From positions 1-19,150 of the forward strand of contig CANPZJ010000006.1 of the NCBI GenBank assembly GCA_947588795.1: a stretch of DNA of 19,150 nt, written 5' to 3'. Shown one piece after another: positions 5,748-13,978 of this stretch. Source of the DNA: an uncultured Bacilli bacterium. GTDB lineage: Bacteria; Bacillota_I; Bacilli_A; RF39; UBA660. Under the pieces are notes generated by a model. It was not told the origin of the DNA. It did not search any database and saw nothing but the letters and a program-made list of their open reading frames with translations. Both the position numbers and the translations under genes were made by a program. Position 1 is the stretch's first letter, and every line of letters starts with the position of its first letter.

Positions 5748-8351
5748 TTAATCTTTAAAAATTTTAGATATTATATTTTTAGAAAGTTCATCTACAAAAA
5801 ACATTAATATTATTATTAAGAAACAATAACTTGTTTGCCATAAATTAAGAGTTACTATACCAAATAAATTTTTTAAAGGTGTTATAAATATAATTAATTG
5901 TACTAATCCTAAACAAAACATACTTTTATTTAAATAGCCGTTAGCAAATAAATTTTCCTCTAACATACTTTGTTTTAAGTTACGACAAGAATAAGCAAAA
6001 ATCATTTCTGATAATATTAAAGTTAAAAAGGCCATAGAACATCCTACTTGTTCATTATAAATTGCAGTATTAGCAAAATAAACTATTAAAATAGTAGCAG
6101 TTTTTAAAATTGCTGAAATAGCCATTTTTGCTATTAAAAATGGGGTAAAGAAAGAACCATCTTTTTTTCGAACATCTCTTTCCATTACATCCTCTTCTTC
6201 TTTTTCAAAAGCAAGAGCAATAGCAGGTATACCATCTGTTATTAAATTGATATATAAAAGTTGAATTGGTAAAAATATTTCTAAGCCACACATCATCCCA
6301 ATAAAAACTACCAAAACTTCAGAAATATTTCCCGTTAAAAGATAGATTAATACCTTTCTAATATTATCATATATTCTTCTTCCTTCTTTAACTGCCGTAA
6401 CTATGGTAGAAAAACTGTCATCTGCGAGGATAATATCAGAAACTCCTTTTGATACTTCTGTACCAGTTTTACCCATGCCTACACCAATATCTGCGGCTCT
6501 TAAAGCTGGTGCATCATTTACGCCATCACCAGTCATAGCCACTACTTTATCCTGTTCTTGCCAAGCTTTAACTATTGCAAGTTTATTCATTGGACTAACC
6601 CTAGCATAAACAGAATATTTAGTCACATTTTTCTTTAAATCACTTGGTGACATATTATCTATTTCTATACCTAATATTGCCTCATCTTTATTTTGTAAAA
6701 TGCCAATTTCTTTTGCAATAGATATAGCAGTATCCAAACTATCCCCAGTAATCATTATTGGTTTAATATGGGCACTTTTACAATAACTAATAGCTTCTTT
6801 AACATCTTCTCCAGGTGGATCAATCATCGCACTAAAACCTACAAATATTAAATCTGATTCATTTAATAAATCTATTTTATAATCATTACCAACATTTTTA
6901 TAAGCATAAGCAATTATTCTATATGCTTTATTTGATTCTTGTTTTTCAAGATTTTTTAATTCATCTTTTTTTTGTTTAGTTAATTTTATTACTTTATTAT
7001 TTTCTAAAACATAAGAACAAGCATTAATAATAGAATCAAAACTACCTTTTGTATATATTGTATATTTACCTTCATATTCATTAATAGTAGACATCATTTT
7101 TCGTTCAGAATCAAAGGGAAGTTCACCAACTCTTTTATTATCTTTCTTTACATTTTCGCAATCTAAATAAATACTAGCACATTCATATAAAGCAATTTCC
7201 GTAGGATCTCCTAAAAATTCTTTTTTAGTTTTTACAGCATCATTATTAAGAGCCATAATTTTAAAGATAATATTATCTTCAGTTAAATCTTCTACTTTAT
7301 TAATTTTATTATCACAATATATTTCTCTAACATTCATTTTATTTTGCGTAATAGTGCCTGTTTTATCAGAACAAATAATTTCCGTGCATCCTAAAGTTTC
7401 CACACTAGTCATTTTTCTTACTATAGCATTCTTTTTAGCTAAATCACTCATACCTAAAGATAAAACAATAGTAATAACTGCTGGCAAACCTTCAGGAATT
7501 GCTGCTACTGCTAGAGATATAGAAAGCATAACTACTTCCATCGTATCCATTCCGGTAATACTTCCCACAATAAACATAACCATAATTATTAACACAATTA
7601 TAACAGATAAAAATTTACTAATGCCATCAATTCTTTTTTGTAAAGGAGTAATCTCTTTTTCCTCAGTTTTTAAGCTGCTTTCTATAAGACCAAATTCTGT
7701 ATTCATGCCAATATCACAAACAACTGCTTCACATTTACCATAGACAATATTAGTACCAGAATAAAGCATATTAAAACGACTAGCAAGAGGTACTTGTTCT
7801 TTTATAGTATTAATATTTTTTTCAACTGGCACTGATTCACCAGTTAAAGATGATTCATCTACTTTTAAAGATGCTGCATAAATAATTCTAGCATCTGCAG
7901 GAATTGTATCCCCAGCTTCTAGAACTAAAATATCACCCTTAACTATATTTTCACTATTTACTTGATATATTGCTCCATCTCTTTTAACTTTCACTTTTTT
8001 AACTTGCATTTTCTTTAACGCATCAATGGCTTTATCTGCTTTTCGTTCTTGAATAAAGCCTAAAATAGCATTTAAAATAACTATGGCAATAATAATTATA
8101 CTATCCGTAAAAGATTCTTTTTTTACTAAAGATATCACAAAAGATACAACTGCAGATATAATTAAAAATATAATCATTAAATCACGAAATTGATCAATAA
8201 ATTTACTAAAACTAGTTCTCTTTTTAGCTTCAACCAATTTATTTTGGCCATCTTTTTTTAGTCTTTTAGTTACTTCTACTTCGGATAATCCTTTTTTTGA
8301 TGTATTTAATTCTTTTAATACATTATCTATATCTAAATTATAATAAAACAT
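5748..8351 (-). CDS. Ca2+-transporting P-type ATPase (SERCA/PacL type)
   Basis: 867 residues, a full-length P2A-type pump. Visible motifs: TGES (170-173) in the actuator domain; PEGLP (286-290) in membrane helix 4; the phosphorylation site DKTGT with Asp329; KGSFD (435-439) in the nucleotide-binding domain; TGDSLDT (535-541); and the hinge TGDGVND (607-613). Calcium-site residues known from SERCA have counterparts: Glu287 (helix 4), Asn675 and Glu678 (helix 5), Asn702 and Asp706 (NLITDG, helix 6) and Glu782 (helix 8). Both Ca2+ sites therefore look intact. About ten membrane helices are present. The protein should export Ca2+ from the cytoplasm. It has its own weak promoter; the ATG follows GTGGTGA. 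The next gene downstream has an independent promoter. Confidence 0.93.
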   Translation of the reverse strand: MFYYNLDIDNVLKELNTSKKGLSEVEVTKRLKKDGQNKLVEAKKRTSFSKFIDQFRDLMIIFLIISAVVSFVISLVKKESFTDSIIIIAIVILNAILGFIQERKADKAIDALKKMQVKKVKVKRDGAIYQVNSENIVKGDILVLEAGDTIPADARIIYAASLKVDESSLTGESVPVEKNINTIKEQVPLASRFNMLYSGTNIVYGKCEAVVCDIGMNTEFGLIESSLKTEEKEITPLQKRIDGISKFLSVIIVLIIMVMFIVGSITGMDTMEVVMLSISLAVAAIPEGLPAVITIVLSLGMSDLAKKNAIVRKMTSVETLGCTEIICSDKTGTITQNKMNVREIYCDNKINKVEDLTEDNIIFKIMALNNDAVKTKKEFLGDPTEIALYECASIYLDCENVKKDNKRVGELPFDSERKMMSTINEYEGKYTIYTKGSFDSIINACSYVLENNKVIKLTKQKKDELKNLEKQESNKAYRIIAYAYKNVGNDYKIDLLNESDLIFVGFSAMIDPPGEDVKEAISYCKSAHIKPIMITGDSLDTAISIAKEIGILQNKDEAILGIEIDNMSPSDLKKNVTKYSVYARVSPMNKLAIVKAWQEQDKVVAMTGDGVNDAPALRAADIGVGMGKTGTEVSKGVSDIILADDSFSTIVTAVKEGRRIYDNIRKVLIYLLTGNISEVLVVFIGMMCGLEIFLPIQLLYINLITDGIPAIALAFEKEEEDVMERDVRKKDGSFFTPFLIAKMAISAILKTATILIVYFANTAIYNEQVGCSMAFLTLILSEMIFAYSCRNLKQSMLEENLFANGYLNKSMFCLGLVQLIIFITPLKNLFGIVTLNLWQTSYCFLIIILMFFVDELSKNIISKIFKD

Positions 8352-8386
8352 GTAATCACCACTTTTTATTCACAACTATCTTAATA

Positions 8387-8395
8387 ATTATATCA
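8387..8395 (-). promoter_or_regulatory. Extended -10 promoter for the Ca2+ ATPase
   Basis: TGATATAAT on the minus strand, preceded by a T-rich stretch without a clear -35. It is identical to the extended -10 before the thioredoxin-like pair. It lies just beyond the T tract of the terminator at 8408-8435. Confidence 0.45.
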
Positions 8396-8405
8396 AAAAG
8401 AAAAG

Positions 8406-8514
8406 ATAAAAAAAACACTTAAGTTTTACCTTAAGCATTTTATTTATCTCTTAAAATAGCATTAAATTTAGTTTCTATTTCTCTTATTGTTTTATTAAAT
8501 ACACCCATAACTTC
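8406..8514. repeat. Direct repeat copy A: pheT 3' end plus terminator
   Basis: 109 bp that match 9716-9824 at a constant offset of 1310 with 4 mismatches by eye (8429, 8459, 8489, 8505), about 96% identity. After 8514 the match resumes for 6 bp (8515-8520 with 9835-9840) across a 10-bp gap and then stops. Together the copies bracket the solenoid-repeat gene. Confidence 0.95.
8408..8435 (-). terminator. Duplicated terminator, now behind the solenoid-repeat gene
   Basis: CTTAAG-n6-CTTAAG (8418-8423 with 8430-8435) followed on the minus strand by TG and a run of eight T. It is the copy of the pheT terminator and would now end transcripts from the solenoid-repeat gene before the ATPase promoter. 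Confidence 0.65.
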
Positions 8515-8520
8515 AAAGTT
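8440..8520 (-). pseudogene. pheT 3' terminal fragment (duplicated remnant)
   Basis: The last ~22 codons of pheT including the stop, without the rest of the gene: it reads EVMGVFNKTIREIE and then KFNAILRDK. The three differences from the intact copy within codons all change an amino acid (Ser to Gly, Ile to Thr, Val to Ala), as expected for an unselected remnant. It has no start signal and is not expected to be translated. The stretch between its left end and the next gene (8521-8557) holds only an AT-rich 7-bp hairpin (8530-8536 with 8545-8551). Confidence 0.9.
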
Positions 8521-8557
8521 AAATTATAAATAATAGATTTTTTACTATTATAAAATT

Positions 8558-9658
8558 TTATCTTCCTATTTTAAAGTTAGTATCATCAGTAAATAAATGT
8601 TTAAATTTTTTACTATCGATTACAATTGCCTCATAATTTTTTTGCTGTAATAAATTTATTAAATTTATATACTTCTTGTTTACTTTTTCTGCTTCCATAT
8701 TAACTTTTTTACGTTCCAAAACTTGCTTTGCTTTTTCCAAATTTGCACCTTTTATACGCATAGCAAAAAGATAAATATCTTCATAATCTCCAATTTGAAT
8801 AATGGCATCTTGTAATTTTTCAATATTTGCACCATTTACATCACGAGCAAAATTATAAATCCATTCTTTTTTGCCTATTAGAATAATAGCATCTTCCAAA
8901 TTTTCAATATTAGCTCCTTCTATGTCTCTAGCAAAATTACGAATATATTCTGTATTTCCAATTTGGATAATTGCATCTTCTAATTTTTTAATATTACTTC
9001 CTTTAACTTGTCTAGCAAACCAATAAATTTGTTCAGCATTTCCAGTTTGAATAAGCGCATCTTCTAATTTTGGAATATTTGCGCCTTTAACAAATATAGC
9101 AAATTCGCAAATATATTCAGCATTCCTAGTTCGAATAACAGCATCTTCTAATTTTGAAATATTTGCCCCTTCTATATCTTTAGCGAACCGATAGAGCCAA
9201 TATGCATGCCTAGTTTGAATAATTCCGTATTCTAATTTTGGAATATTTGCGCTTTCTACACCTTTAGCAAATTGATAAATACAAGATGCATTTTTAGTTT
9301 GAATAATGGCATCTTGTAATTTTTCTACGTTAGCTCCTTCTATATTTTTAGCAAAAAGAAAAATATGATTAGCATTCATAGTTTTAATAAGCGCATCTTC
9401 TAATTTTGGAATATTTACCCCTTCAATATTTTCAGCAAATTCATAAATATATGTTGCATCTTGAGATTTACATATTGCATCACATAATATATCAATATTA
9501 ACATCTTCTATATCTCTAGCAAAATAATAAATATAATACCCATCTTTACTTTCTATAACAGCATTACAAGCAATTTCTTTGTTAATAACTCCTAGTTCAA
9601 TTAATTTTTTGAATCCACCAAAGTTTTGGTTCATTAATAGTTTAATATATGAATTCAT
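8558..9658 (-). CDS. 28-residue solenoid-repeat protein, function unknown
   Basis: 366 residues, cytoplasmic by sequence (no signal peptide or membrane helix). After a ~24-residue lead there are nine full 28-residue repeats (residues 50-301), a partial one before and one after. The consensus is roughly IEGANIPKLEDAIIQTGNAE followed by YIYEFAKD. Each unit should form two short helices, so the whole is likely an alpha-alpha solenoid for protein binding. The C-terminus (~318-366) is unique and basic. Similar tandem proteins occur in gut Firmicutes to my recollection, but I cannot name a family. The gene has its own good promoter and AGGAG. It lies between two copies of the pheT tail, so it appears to have been inserted here. 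Confidence 0.85.
   Translation of the reverse strand: MNSYIKLLMNQNFGGFKKLIELGVINKEIACNAVIESKDGYYIYYFARDIEDVNIDILCDAICKSQDATYIYEFAENIEGVNIPKLEDALIKTMNANHIFLFAKNIEGANVEKLQDAIIQTKNASCIYQFAKGVESANIPKLEYGIIQTRHAYWLYRFAKDIEGANISKLEDAVIRTRNAEYICEFAIFVKGANIPKLEDALIQTGNAEQIYWFARQVKGSNIKKLEDAIIQIGNTEYIRNFARDIEGANIENLEDAIILIGKKEWIYNFARDVNGANIEKLQDAIIQIGDYEDIYLFAMRIKGANLEKAKQVLERKKVNMEAEKVNKKYINLINLLQQKNYEAIVIDSKKFKHLFTDDTNFKIGR
8756..9511 (-). repeat. Nine 84-bp coding repeats
   Basis: The nine 28-residue units are also visible in DNA as an 84-bp period. Segments such as GCATCTTCTAATTTTGGAAT recur (for example near 9059 and 9390), with related versions in other units. Diverged copies suggest expansion by tandem duplication followed by drift. 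Confidence 0.9.
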
Positions 9659-9679
9659 AAATACTCTCCTGAAGATAAT

Positions 9680-9707
9680 ATTATAAATCTTTTTTATTAT
9701 ATTTCAA
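9680..9707 (-). promoter_or_regulatory. Promoter of the solenoid-repeat gene
   Basis: TTGAAA (9702-9707), 16 nt, TATAAT (9680-9685) on the minus strand, directly after the pheT terminator. AGGAG (9666-9670) stands 7 nt before the ATG. Confidence 0.75.
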
Positions 9708-9715
9708 GATTTTAT

Positions 9716-9824
9716 ATAAAAAAAACACTTAAGTTTTATCTTAAGCATTTTATTTATCTCTTAAAATAACATTAAATTTAGTTTCTATTTCTCTTATTAT
9801 TTTATTAAATACACTCATAACTTC
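9716..9824. repeat. Direct repeat copy B: 3' end of intact pheT plus terminator
   Basis: The partner of 8406-8514. Here the repeat is part of the intact pheT gene (last ~25 codons) and its terminator. The sequence between the copies is 1201 bp and contains exactly one gene with its promoter. Confidence 0.95.
9718..9745 (-). terminator. Terminator of pheS-pheT
   Basis: CTTAAG-ATAAAA-CTTAAG on the minus strand (9728-9733 with 9740-9745), followed by TG and a run of eight T, beginning about 5 nt past the pheT stop. Confidence 0.75.
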
Positions 9825-12119
9825 TTCTTCAGTTAAAGTTCTTGTTTCATCACGGAATGTTAATCTATAAGCAATTGATTTTTTACCTTCACTTATATTT
9901 GGATATAAATCAAATACTTTAACATCTCCTAAAATACGGCCACCTTCTTTTTTAATAACACTTTTAATTGCGTCACTTTCTACTTCATTTGCTACAATAA
10001 AGGCCATATCTTTACTTATTTCGGGATATTTAGAAACTTCTTTAAATTTAATTGGTTTAACAGATTTTTCATATAATTTAGTTAAAGATATTTCAGATAC
10101 AAATATATCATCTTTCTTTAGACTTGGATGAACTTTGCCAATAATCCCAACTTCATCTTTATCTATTAAAATTTTGGCACTTATACCTGGATGTAAATCA
10201 CTCATTTGTTCTTTTACAAAACTATATCTATTTTTATAACCTAAATAATTTAATAAATTTTCTATTACTCCTTTAATTAAGTAAAAATCAACTTTAACAT
10301 TTACTTTTAACCAATCATTAGTTAAATATTCACCTTTCATAAGTATGGCAACTTTCAAATCTTCGTTAAAATCTTTATCATAAGTTTTAGATATTTCATA
10401 AATACAAATGTCTTTAACACTTCTTGCAGTATTATAATCATAAACATTTAATAATGATGGAAGAATACTAGTTCTTACAATTGATTTATCAATACTCATT
10501 GGATTAGGTAAAATAGCATTTTCTTTATTTTCATAGTTAAATAATTTAGCCATATCAGGGCTAATTAAAGTATAAGTCTTACATTCATTTAATCCTAAAG
10601 TACGAAGTCTTTTAGATGCCTCTTTTCTAATCTTAACATCACCAATATATTCACCTTGTTTAGTTACTCCTTTAGGTAGAGTTGAAACTAAATTATGATA
10701 ACCATAAAGTCTACCTATTTCTTCGGCAATATCATTAATATTAGGATCTATATCAAGTCTTCTTTTAGGAATAGTTACTATAAATTCTTGATTTTTATAA
10801 ACATATGGAAAATCTAATCTGTCTAATTCAACTTTAACATCGTCATCAGTTATTTCTATACCTAATATTTTATTAATTCCTTCAGTTTTAAATGTTACTG
10901 TTTTATCAGTTTTATCTACTTTATCATGACATACTATACCACTTAAAACTTTAGCATCAGCATATTTCTCTAATAAATGACATGCTCTTTCAATAGCCAT
11001 TTTAGTATATTCATAATTTAAACCTTTACCATATCTAATTGAAGCTTCACTTTTTAAATTTAGATGACTTGCCGTATTTCTTATTGATACAGCATCGAAA
11101 ATAGCACTTTCAATTAATATATTTTTCGTAGTAGGTAATACTTCGGTATTTTCACCACCCATTACACCCGCAATACATACAGGTTTACTACCATCAGTTA
11201 TAACTATATCACTTGTTTTTAAATTCCTATCTAGGCCATCTAAAGTTTTAATTGTTTCATTTTCTTTGGCTTTTCTTACAACTATTTTATCGCCTAGATA
11301 ATCTTTATCAAAAAAGTGAAGAGGTTGACCAAATTCTAACATAACATAATTTGAGATATCGACAACATTATTAATTGGTCGCATACCAGCATTAATTAAT
11401 CTTTTTTTAATAAATTCTGGTGATTCTTTAATAACGACATCTTTAACCATTTTAGCTAAATAATAAGGACAATCTTCGGTTTCAACTTTTAAAGTTAAAT
11501 AATCATTAACATCTTCTTTAATTTCTTTATGCGAAATATCTGGTAAAGTAACTTTTTTATTTAATATACAACCTATTTCATAAGCAAAACCAATATGATA
11601 ATAACAATCATTATTTCTATGTTTATGAACATCAAGTTCATATAAAACATCACTTGTTCCTAAATATTCATTAGCATCACTGCCAACTTTAACATCTTCT
11701 TCTACTTCGTGAATGCCTTTAGCATAAGTTTCTTCTGTTTTTTCTTCTACTCCTAATTCAAATAAAGCACATAACATACCATTTGATTCAACATCTCTTA
11801 TTTTACCTTTTTTAATTTCAAAATTACCAGGAAGTACTGCTCCGGGAAGTGCCACAATTACTTTAATCCCTTTTCTTGCATTAGGAGCACCGCAAACAAT
11901 TTGTAATGTTTCATCGCCAACATTAACCTTACATATTTTTAAATGATCACTATTAGGATGGTCTTCACAAGAAACTATTTCCCCAATAACTAAATTATTA
12001 ATATGATTATCTTTAACAGCTTCAACATTAACACCTGCTTTAGTTATTTTAACAGCAAGTTCTCTTAAGTCTTCGCCTTCTAAATCAATATAATCTTTTA
12101 CCCAATTTAAACTTATCAT
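9750..12119 (-). CDS. pheT: Phenylalanine--tRNA ligase, beta subunit
   Basis: 789 residues, close to the usual ~800. The beta subunit joins PheS in the alpha2-beta2 enzyme that charges tRNA-Phe, and carries tRNA binding and editing. In order: an N-terminal EMAP-type tRNA-binding domain (~40-150, with CEDHPNSDHLKICKVNVGD and VCGAPNARKG), the B3/4 editing region (~210-390, with NNVVDISNYVMLEFGQPLH), B5 (~400-475), the catalytic-like core, and a C-terminal ferredoxin-fold anticodon-binding domain (~695-789, with SKYPEISKDMAFIV). ATG at 12117-12119 with GGGAGG inside the end of pheS. Two bases separate it from the pheS stop, so the genes are translationally close. The 3' end is duplicated at 8440-8520. 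Confidence 0.98.
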   Translation of the reverse strand: MISLNWVKDYIDLEGEDLRELAVKITKAGVNVEAVKDNHINNLVIGEIVSCEDHPNSDHLKICKVNVGDETLQIVCGAPNARKGIKVIVALPGAVLPGNFEIKKGKIRDVESNGMLCALFELGVEEKTEETYAKGIHEVEEDVKVGSDANEYLGTSDVLYELDVHKHRNNDCYYHIGFAYEIGCILNKKVTLPDISHKEIKEDVNDYLTLKVETEDCPYYLAKMVKDVVIKESPEFIKKRLINAGMRPINNVVDISNYVMLEFGQPLHFFDKDYLGDKIVVRKAKENETIKTLDGLDRNLKTSDIVITDGSKPVCIAGVMGGENTEVLPTTKNILIESAIFDAVSIRNTASHLNLKSEASIRYGKGLNYEYTKMAIERACHLLEKYADAKVLSGIVCHDKVDKTDKTVTFKTEGINKILGIEITDDDVKVELDRLDFPYVYKNQEFIVTIPKRRLDIDPNINDIAEEIGRLYGYHNLVSTLPKGVTKQGEYIGDVKIRKEASKRLRTLGLNECKTYTLISPDMAKLFNYENKENAILPNPMSIDKSIVRTSILPSLLNVYDYNTARSVKDICIYEISKTYDKDFNEDLKVAILMKGEYLTNDWLKVNVKVDFYLIKGVIENLLNYLGYKNRYSFVKEQMSDLHPGISAKILIDKDEVGIIGKVHPSLKKDDIFVSEISLTKLYEKSVKPIKFKEVSKYPEISKDMAFIVANEVESDAIKSVIKKEGGRILGDVKVFDLYPNISEGKKSIAYRLTFRDETRTLTEEEVMSVFNKIIREIETKFNVILRDK

Positions 12120-12121
12120 TA

Positions 12122-13168
12122 TTAATCCTCCCTTCTATCAAAGTTTTCTATTTCTCTTAAATCAGTTTGATAAAATGTTCTAATATCATTAATACCATAT
12201 TTAAGCATAGCTAGTCTTTCCGCCCCAAAACCAAAAGCAAAACCAGTCCATACCTTTGGATCATAGCCACAGTTTTTAAGAACATTAGGGTGAACAATAC
12301 CAGCTCCACTTACCGTAATCCAACCAGTGTTCTTGCATAAACTACAACCTTTACCTTTACAAACAAAGCAAGAGATATCTGTTTCAACACTTGGTTCAGT
12401 AAATTGATAATAACTAGGTCTAAATCTAGTTTTAGTAGATTCTCCAAATAACTTTTTAACTACAACATCAAAAGTACCTTTTAAATCAGATAAACTAACA
12501 TTTTTATCAACAAGTAATCCTTCTATTTGCATAAATTGATGAGAATGAGTAGCATCATCAGCATCTCTTCGATAAGTTTTACCTGGACAAATCATTCTTA
12601 TTGGTTTATCTCCACCACTAGCAAGCATTACTCTCGCTTGAACTGGTGAAGTTTGACTTCTAAGTAAATAATCTTCATCTTTAACATAAAAAGTATCTTG
12701 GGCATCTCTTGCTGGATGACCTTTTGGAATATTTAATAATTCAAAATTATAATGGTCTTCTTCTATCTCTGGTCCATCAACAACATCATAACCCATCGAC
12801 ATAAAGACACTCTCAATTTCTTCAACTATTTTTTCTAATATATTGGGAGCACCATTTTTAATAGTTGTTCCCGGAAGTGTTATATCAATCGCTTCACTAG
12901 CTAGTTTTTGATTTATTTCGGCATCTTCTAAATTTTTTTTTATTTTTTCATATTTCTCATTAAATTCATTTCTAATTTCATTAACAGCCATCCCAAATTC
13001 TTTTTTCTCTTCATTTGGTACTTCTTTAATTTTCCCATTAAGTAAAGTTATTTTACCATTTTTACCCATGTACTCTGTCTTAATATTTTCTAAAGCTTGC
13101 ATGTCACTTACATTATTAAATAAATCTTTTAATTCATTTTTAATTTCTGCTATTTTTTCTTTATACAT
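12122..13168 (-). CDS. pheS: Phenylalanine--tRNA ligase, alpha subunit
   Basis: Class II catalytic subunit. It has an N-terminal coiled coil that grips the tRNA (~1-85), motif 2 region GHPARDAQDTFYV (~150-162), MICPGKTYRRDADDATHSHQF, a Cys cluster CFVCKGKGCSLC, and the motif 3 stretch FAFGFGAERLAML near the C-terminus. I place the start at the ATG 13166-13168 (MYKEKIAEIK, 348 residues), 9 nt after AAAGG. An in-frame ATG three codons upstream (13175-13177) abuts that ribosome binding site and is less likely. It is preceded by a T-box leader and followed directly by pheT. Confidence 0.97.
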   Translation of the reverse strand: MYKEKIAEIKNELKDLFNNVSDMQALENIKTEYMGKNGKITLLNGKIKEVPNEEKKEFGMAVNEIRNEFNEKYEKIKKNLEDAEINQKLASEAIDITLPGTTIKNGAPNILEKIVEEIESVFMSMGYDVVDGPEIEEDHYNFELLNIPKGHPARDAQDTFYVKDEDYLLRSQTSPVQARVMLASGGDKPIRMICPGKTYRRDADDATHSHQFMQIEGLLVDKNVSLSDLKGTFDVVVKKLFGESTKTRFRPSYYQFTEPSVETDISCFVCKGKGCSLCKNTGWITVSGAGIVHPNVLKNCGYDPKVWTGFAFGFGAERLAMLKYGINDIRTFYQTDLREIENFDRRED

Positions 13169-13189
13169 ATTTATCATCCTTTCTTATGT

Positions 13190-13376
13190 TCTAAAATAAA
13201 AATTCATAAATAAGGCTAAAGGACGAATATAATCCGCGGTACCACCTTTATTTATGAATTTATCATACACTTTAATTCTTATTGTGAATTACTCATTAAA
13301 TACTCCTTAATTTGAAATTCAAATTATTAATTACTATAAATATTTTCACCATTTATATCTATTCTCTAAATTAGCC
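13190..13376 (-). promoter_or_regulatory. T-box riboswitch, tRNA-Phe, controlling pheS-pheT
   Basis: The minus strand carries the T-box core AAGGTGGTACCGCGG (13233-13247). A terminator helix of about 14 bp flanks it (13247-13261 with 13200-13213), ending in a T-rich tract. Upstream a Stem I base pairs CTAATTT (13368-13374) with AAATTAAG (13306-13313). An AGAGA GA-motif stands at 13363-13367, and a TTC phenylalanine codon at 13314-13316 is the likely specifier. Known mechanism: uncharged tRNA-Phe pairs with the specifier and the T-box bulge and blocks the terminator. Stem I is very short, topped by a 7-bp hairpin (13335-13341 with 13351-13357). No clear promoter is seen upstream; a TAGAAT at 13383-13388 is a weak candidate. 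Confidence 0.93.
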
Positions 13377-13414
13377 TTAATAATTCTACTTAAATTAAAT
13401 CATCATATTTACTA

Positions 13415-13954
13415 TTAATAGTTTTCGGCTTTTCTTTCAAAATAACTTTGAGCATGTTTACATACTGGGCAAATTTCTGGAGCTTTTTTACCAACTACAA
13501 CATGGCCACAGTTACGACATACCCAAATAGTATCACCTTCAGATGAGAATACTAATCCTTCATCCATATTAGTAATTAATTTGCGATATCTTTCTTCATG
13601 TTCTTTTTCAATTGCTCCAACCATTTCAAATAAAGTAGCAATTCTCATAAATCCTTCTTCTTTCGCAGTTTTAGCAAATTCAGCATACATATCTGTCCAT
13701 TCATAATTTTCACCAGCTGCTGCATCTTCTAAGTTAGTATGAGTATCTGGAACATCGCCATCATGTAATTCTTTAAACCACATTTTAGCATGTTCTTTTT
13801 CATTATTAGCTGTTTCTTCAAAAATAGCAGCAATTTGTTCATAGCCTTCTTTTCTTGCTTTACTAGCATAATAAGTATACTTATTTCTGGCTTGACTTTC
13901 ACCAGCAAATGCTGCCATTAAATTGGCTTCCGTTTTAGATCCTTTTAATTCCAT
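13415..13954 (-). CDS. rbr: Rubrerythrin
   Basis: 179 residues. This non-haem iron peroxidase of anaerobes reduces hydrogen peroxide in the cytoplasm using electrons passed through rubredoxin-type iron. The N-terminal ferritin-like four-helix domain shows Glu19, the ExxH pair Glu52/His55 in NNEKEH, Glu residues in AKTAKEEGF, and the second ExxH pair Glu116/His119 in IEKEHEERY. The C-terminal rubredoxin-like domain has CRNC and CPVC (Cys146, 149, 162, 165) with a 12-residue gap. It is the classical domain order and full length. The gene has its own promoter, and the ATG has only a weak GAAGTG. It points to an anaerobic lifestyle with oxygen exposure. Confidence 0.97.
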   Translation of the reverse strand: MELKGSKTEANLMAAFAGESQARNKYTYYASKARKEGYEQIAAIFEETANNEKEHAKMWFKELHDGDVPDTHTNLEDAAAGENYEWTDMYAEFAKTAKEEGFMRIATLFEMVGAIEKEHEERYRKLITNMDEGLVFSSEGDTIWVCRNCGHVVVGKKAPEICPVCKHAQSYFERKAENY

Positions 13955-13978
13955 ATTTTCACTTCTTTCTAATTAAAA

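Noticed and set aside
8756..9511. CRISPR-like array
   Set aside because: The 84-bp period has diverged copies without unique spacers and is explained by an in-frame 28-residue protein repeat.
8558..9658. Solenoid gene as part of an insertion sequence
   Set aside because: No transposase, terminal inverted repeats or short target duplications; the flanking repeats are pheT sequence.
13408..13420. Palindrome ACTATTAATAGT at the rubrerythrin stop as a terminator
   Set aside because: It has no loop and no T tract, so it cannot form a normal intrinsic terminator.
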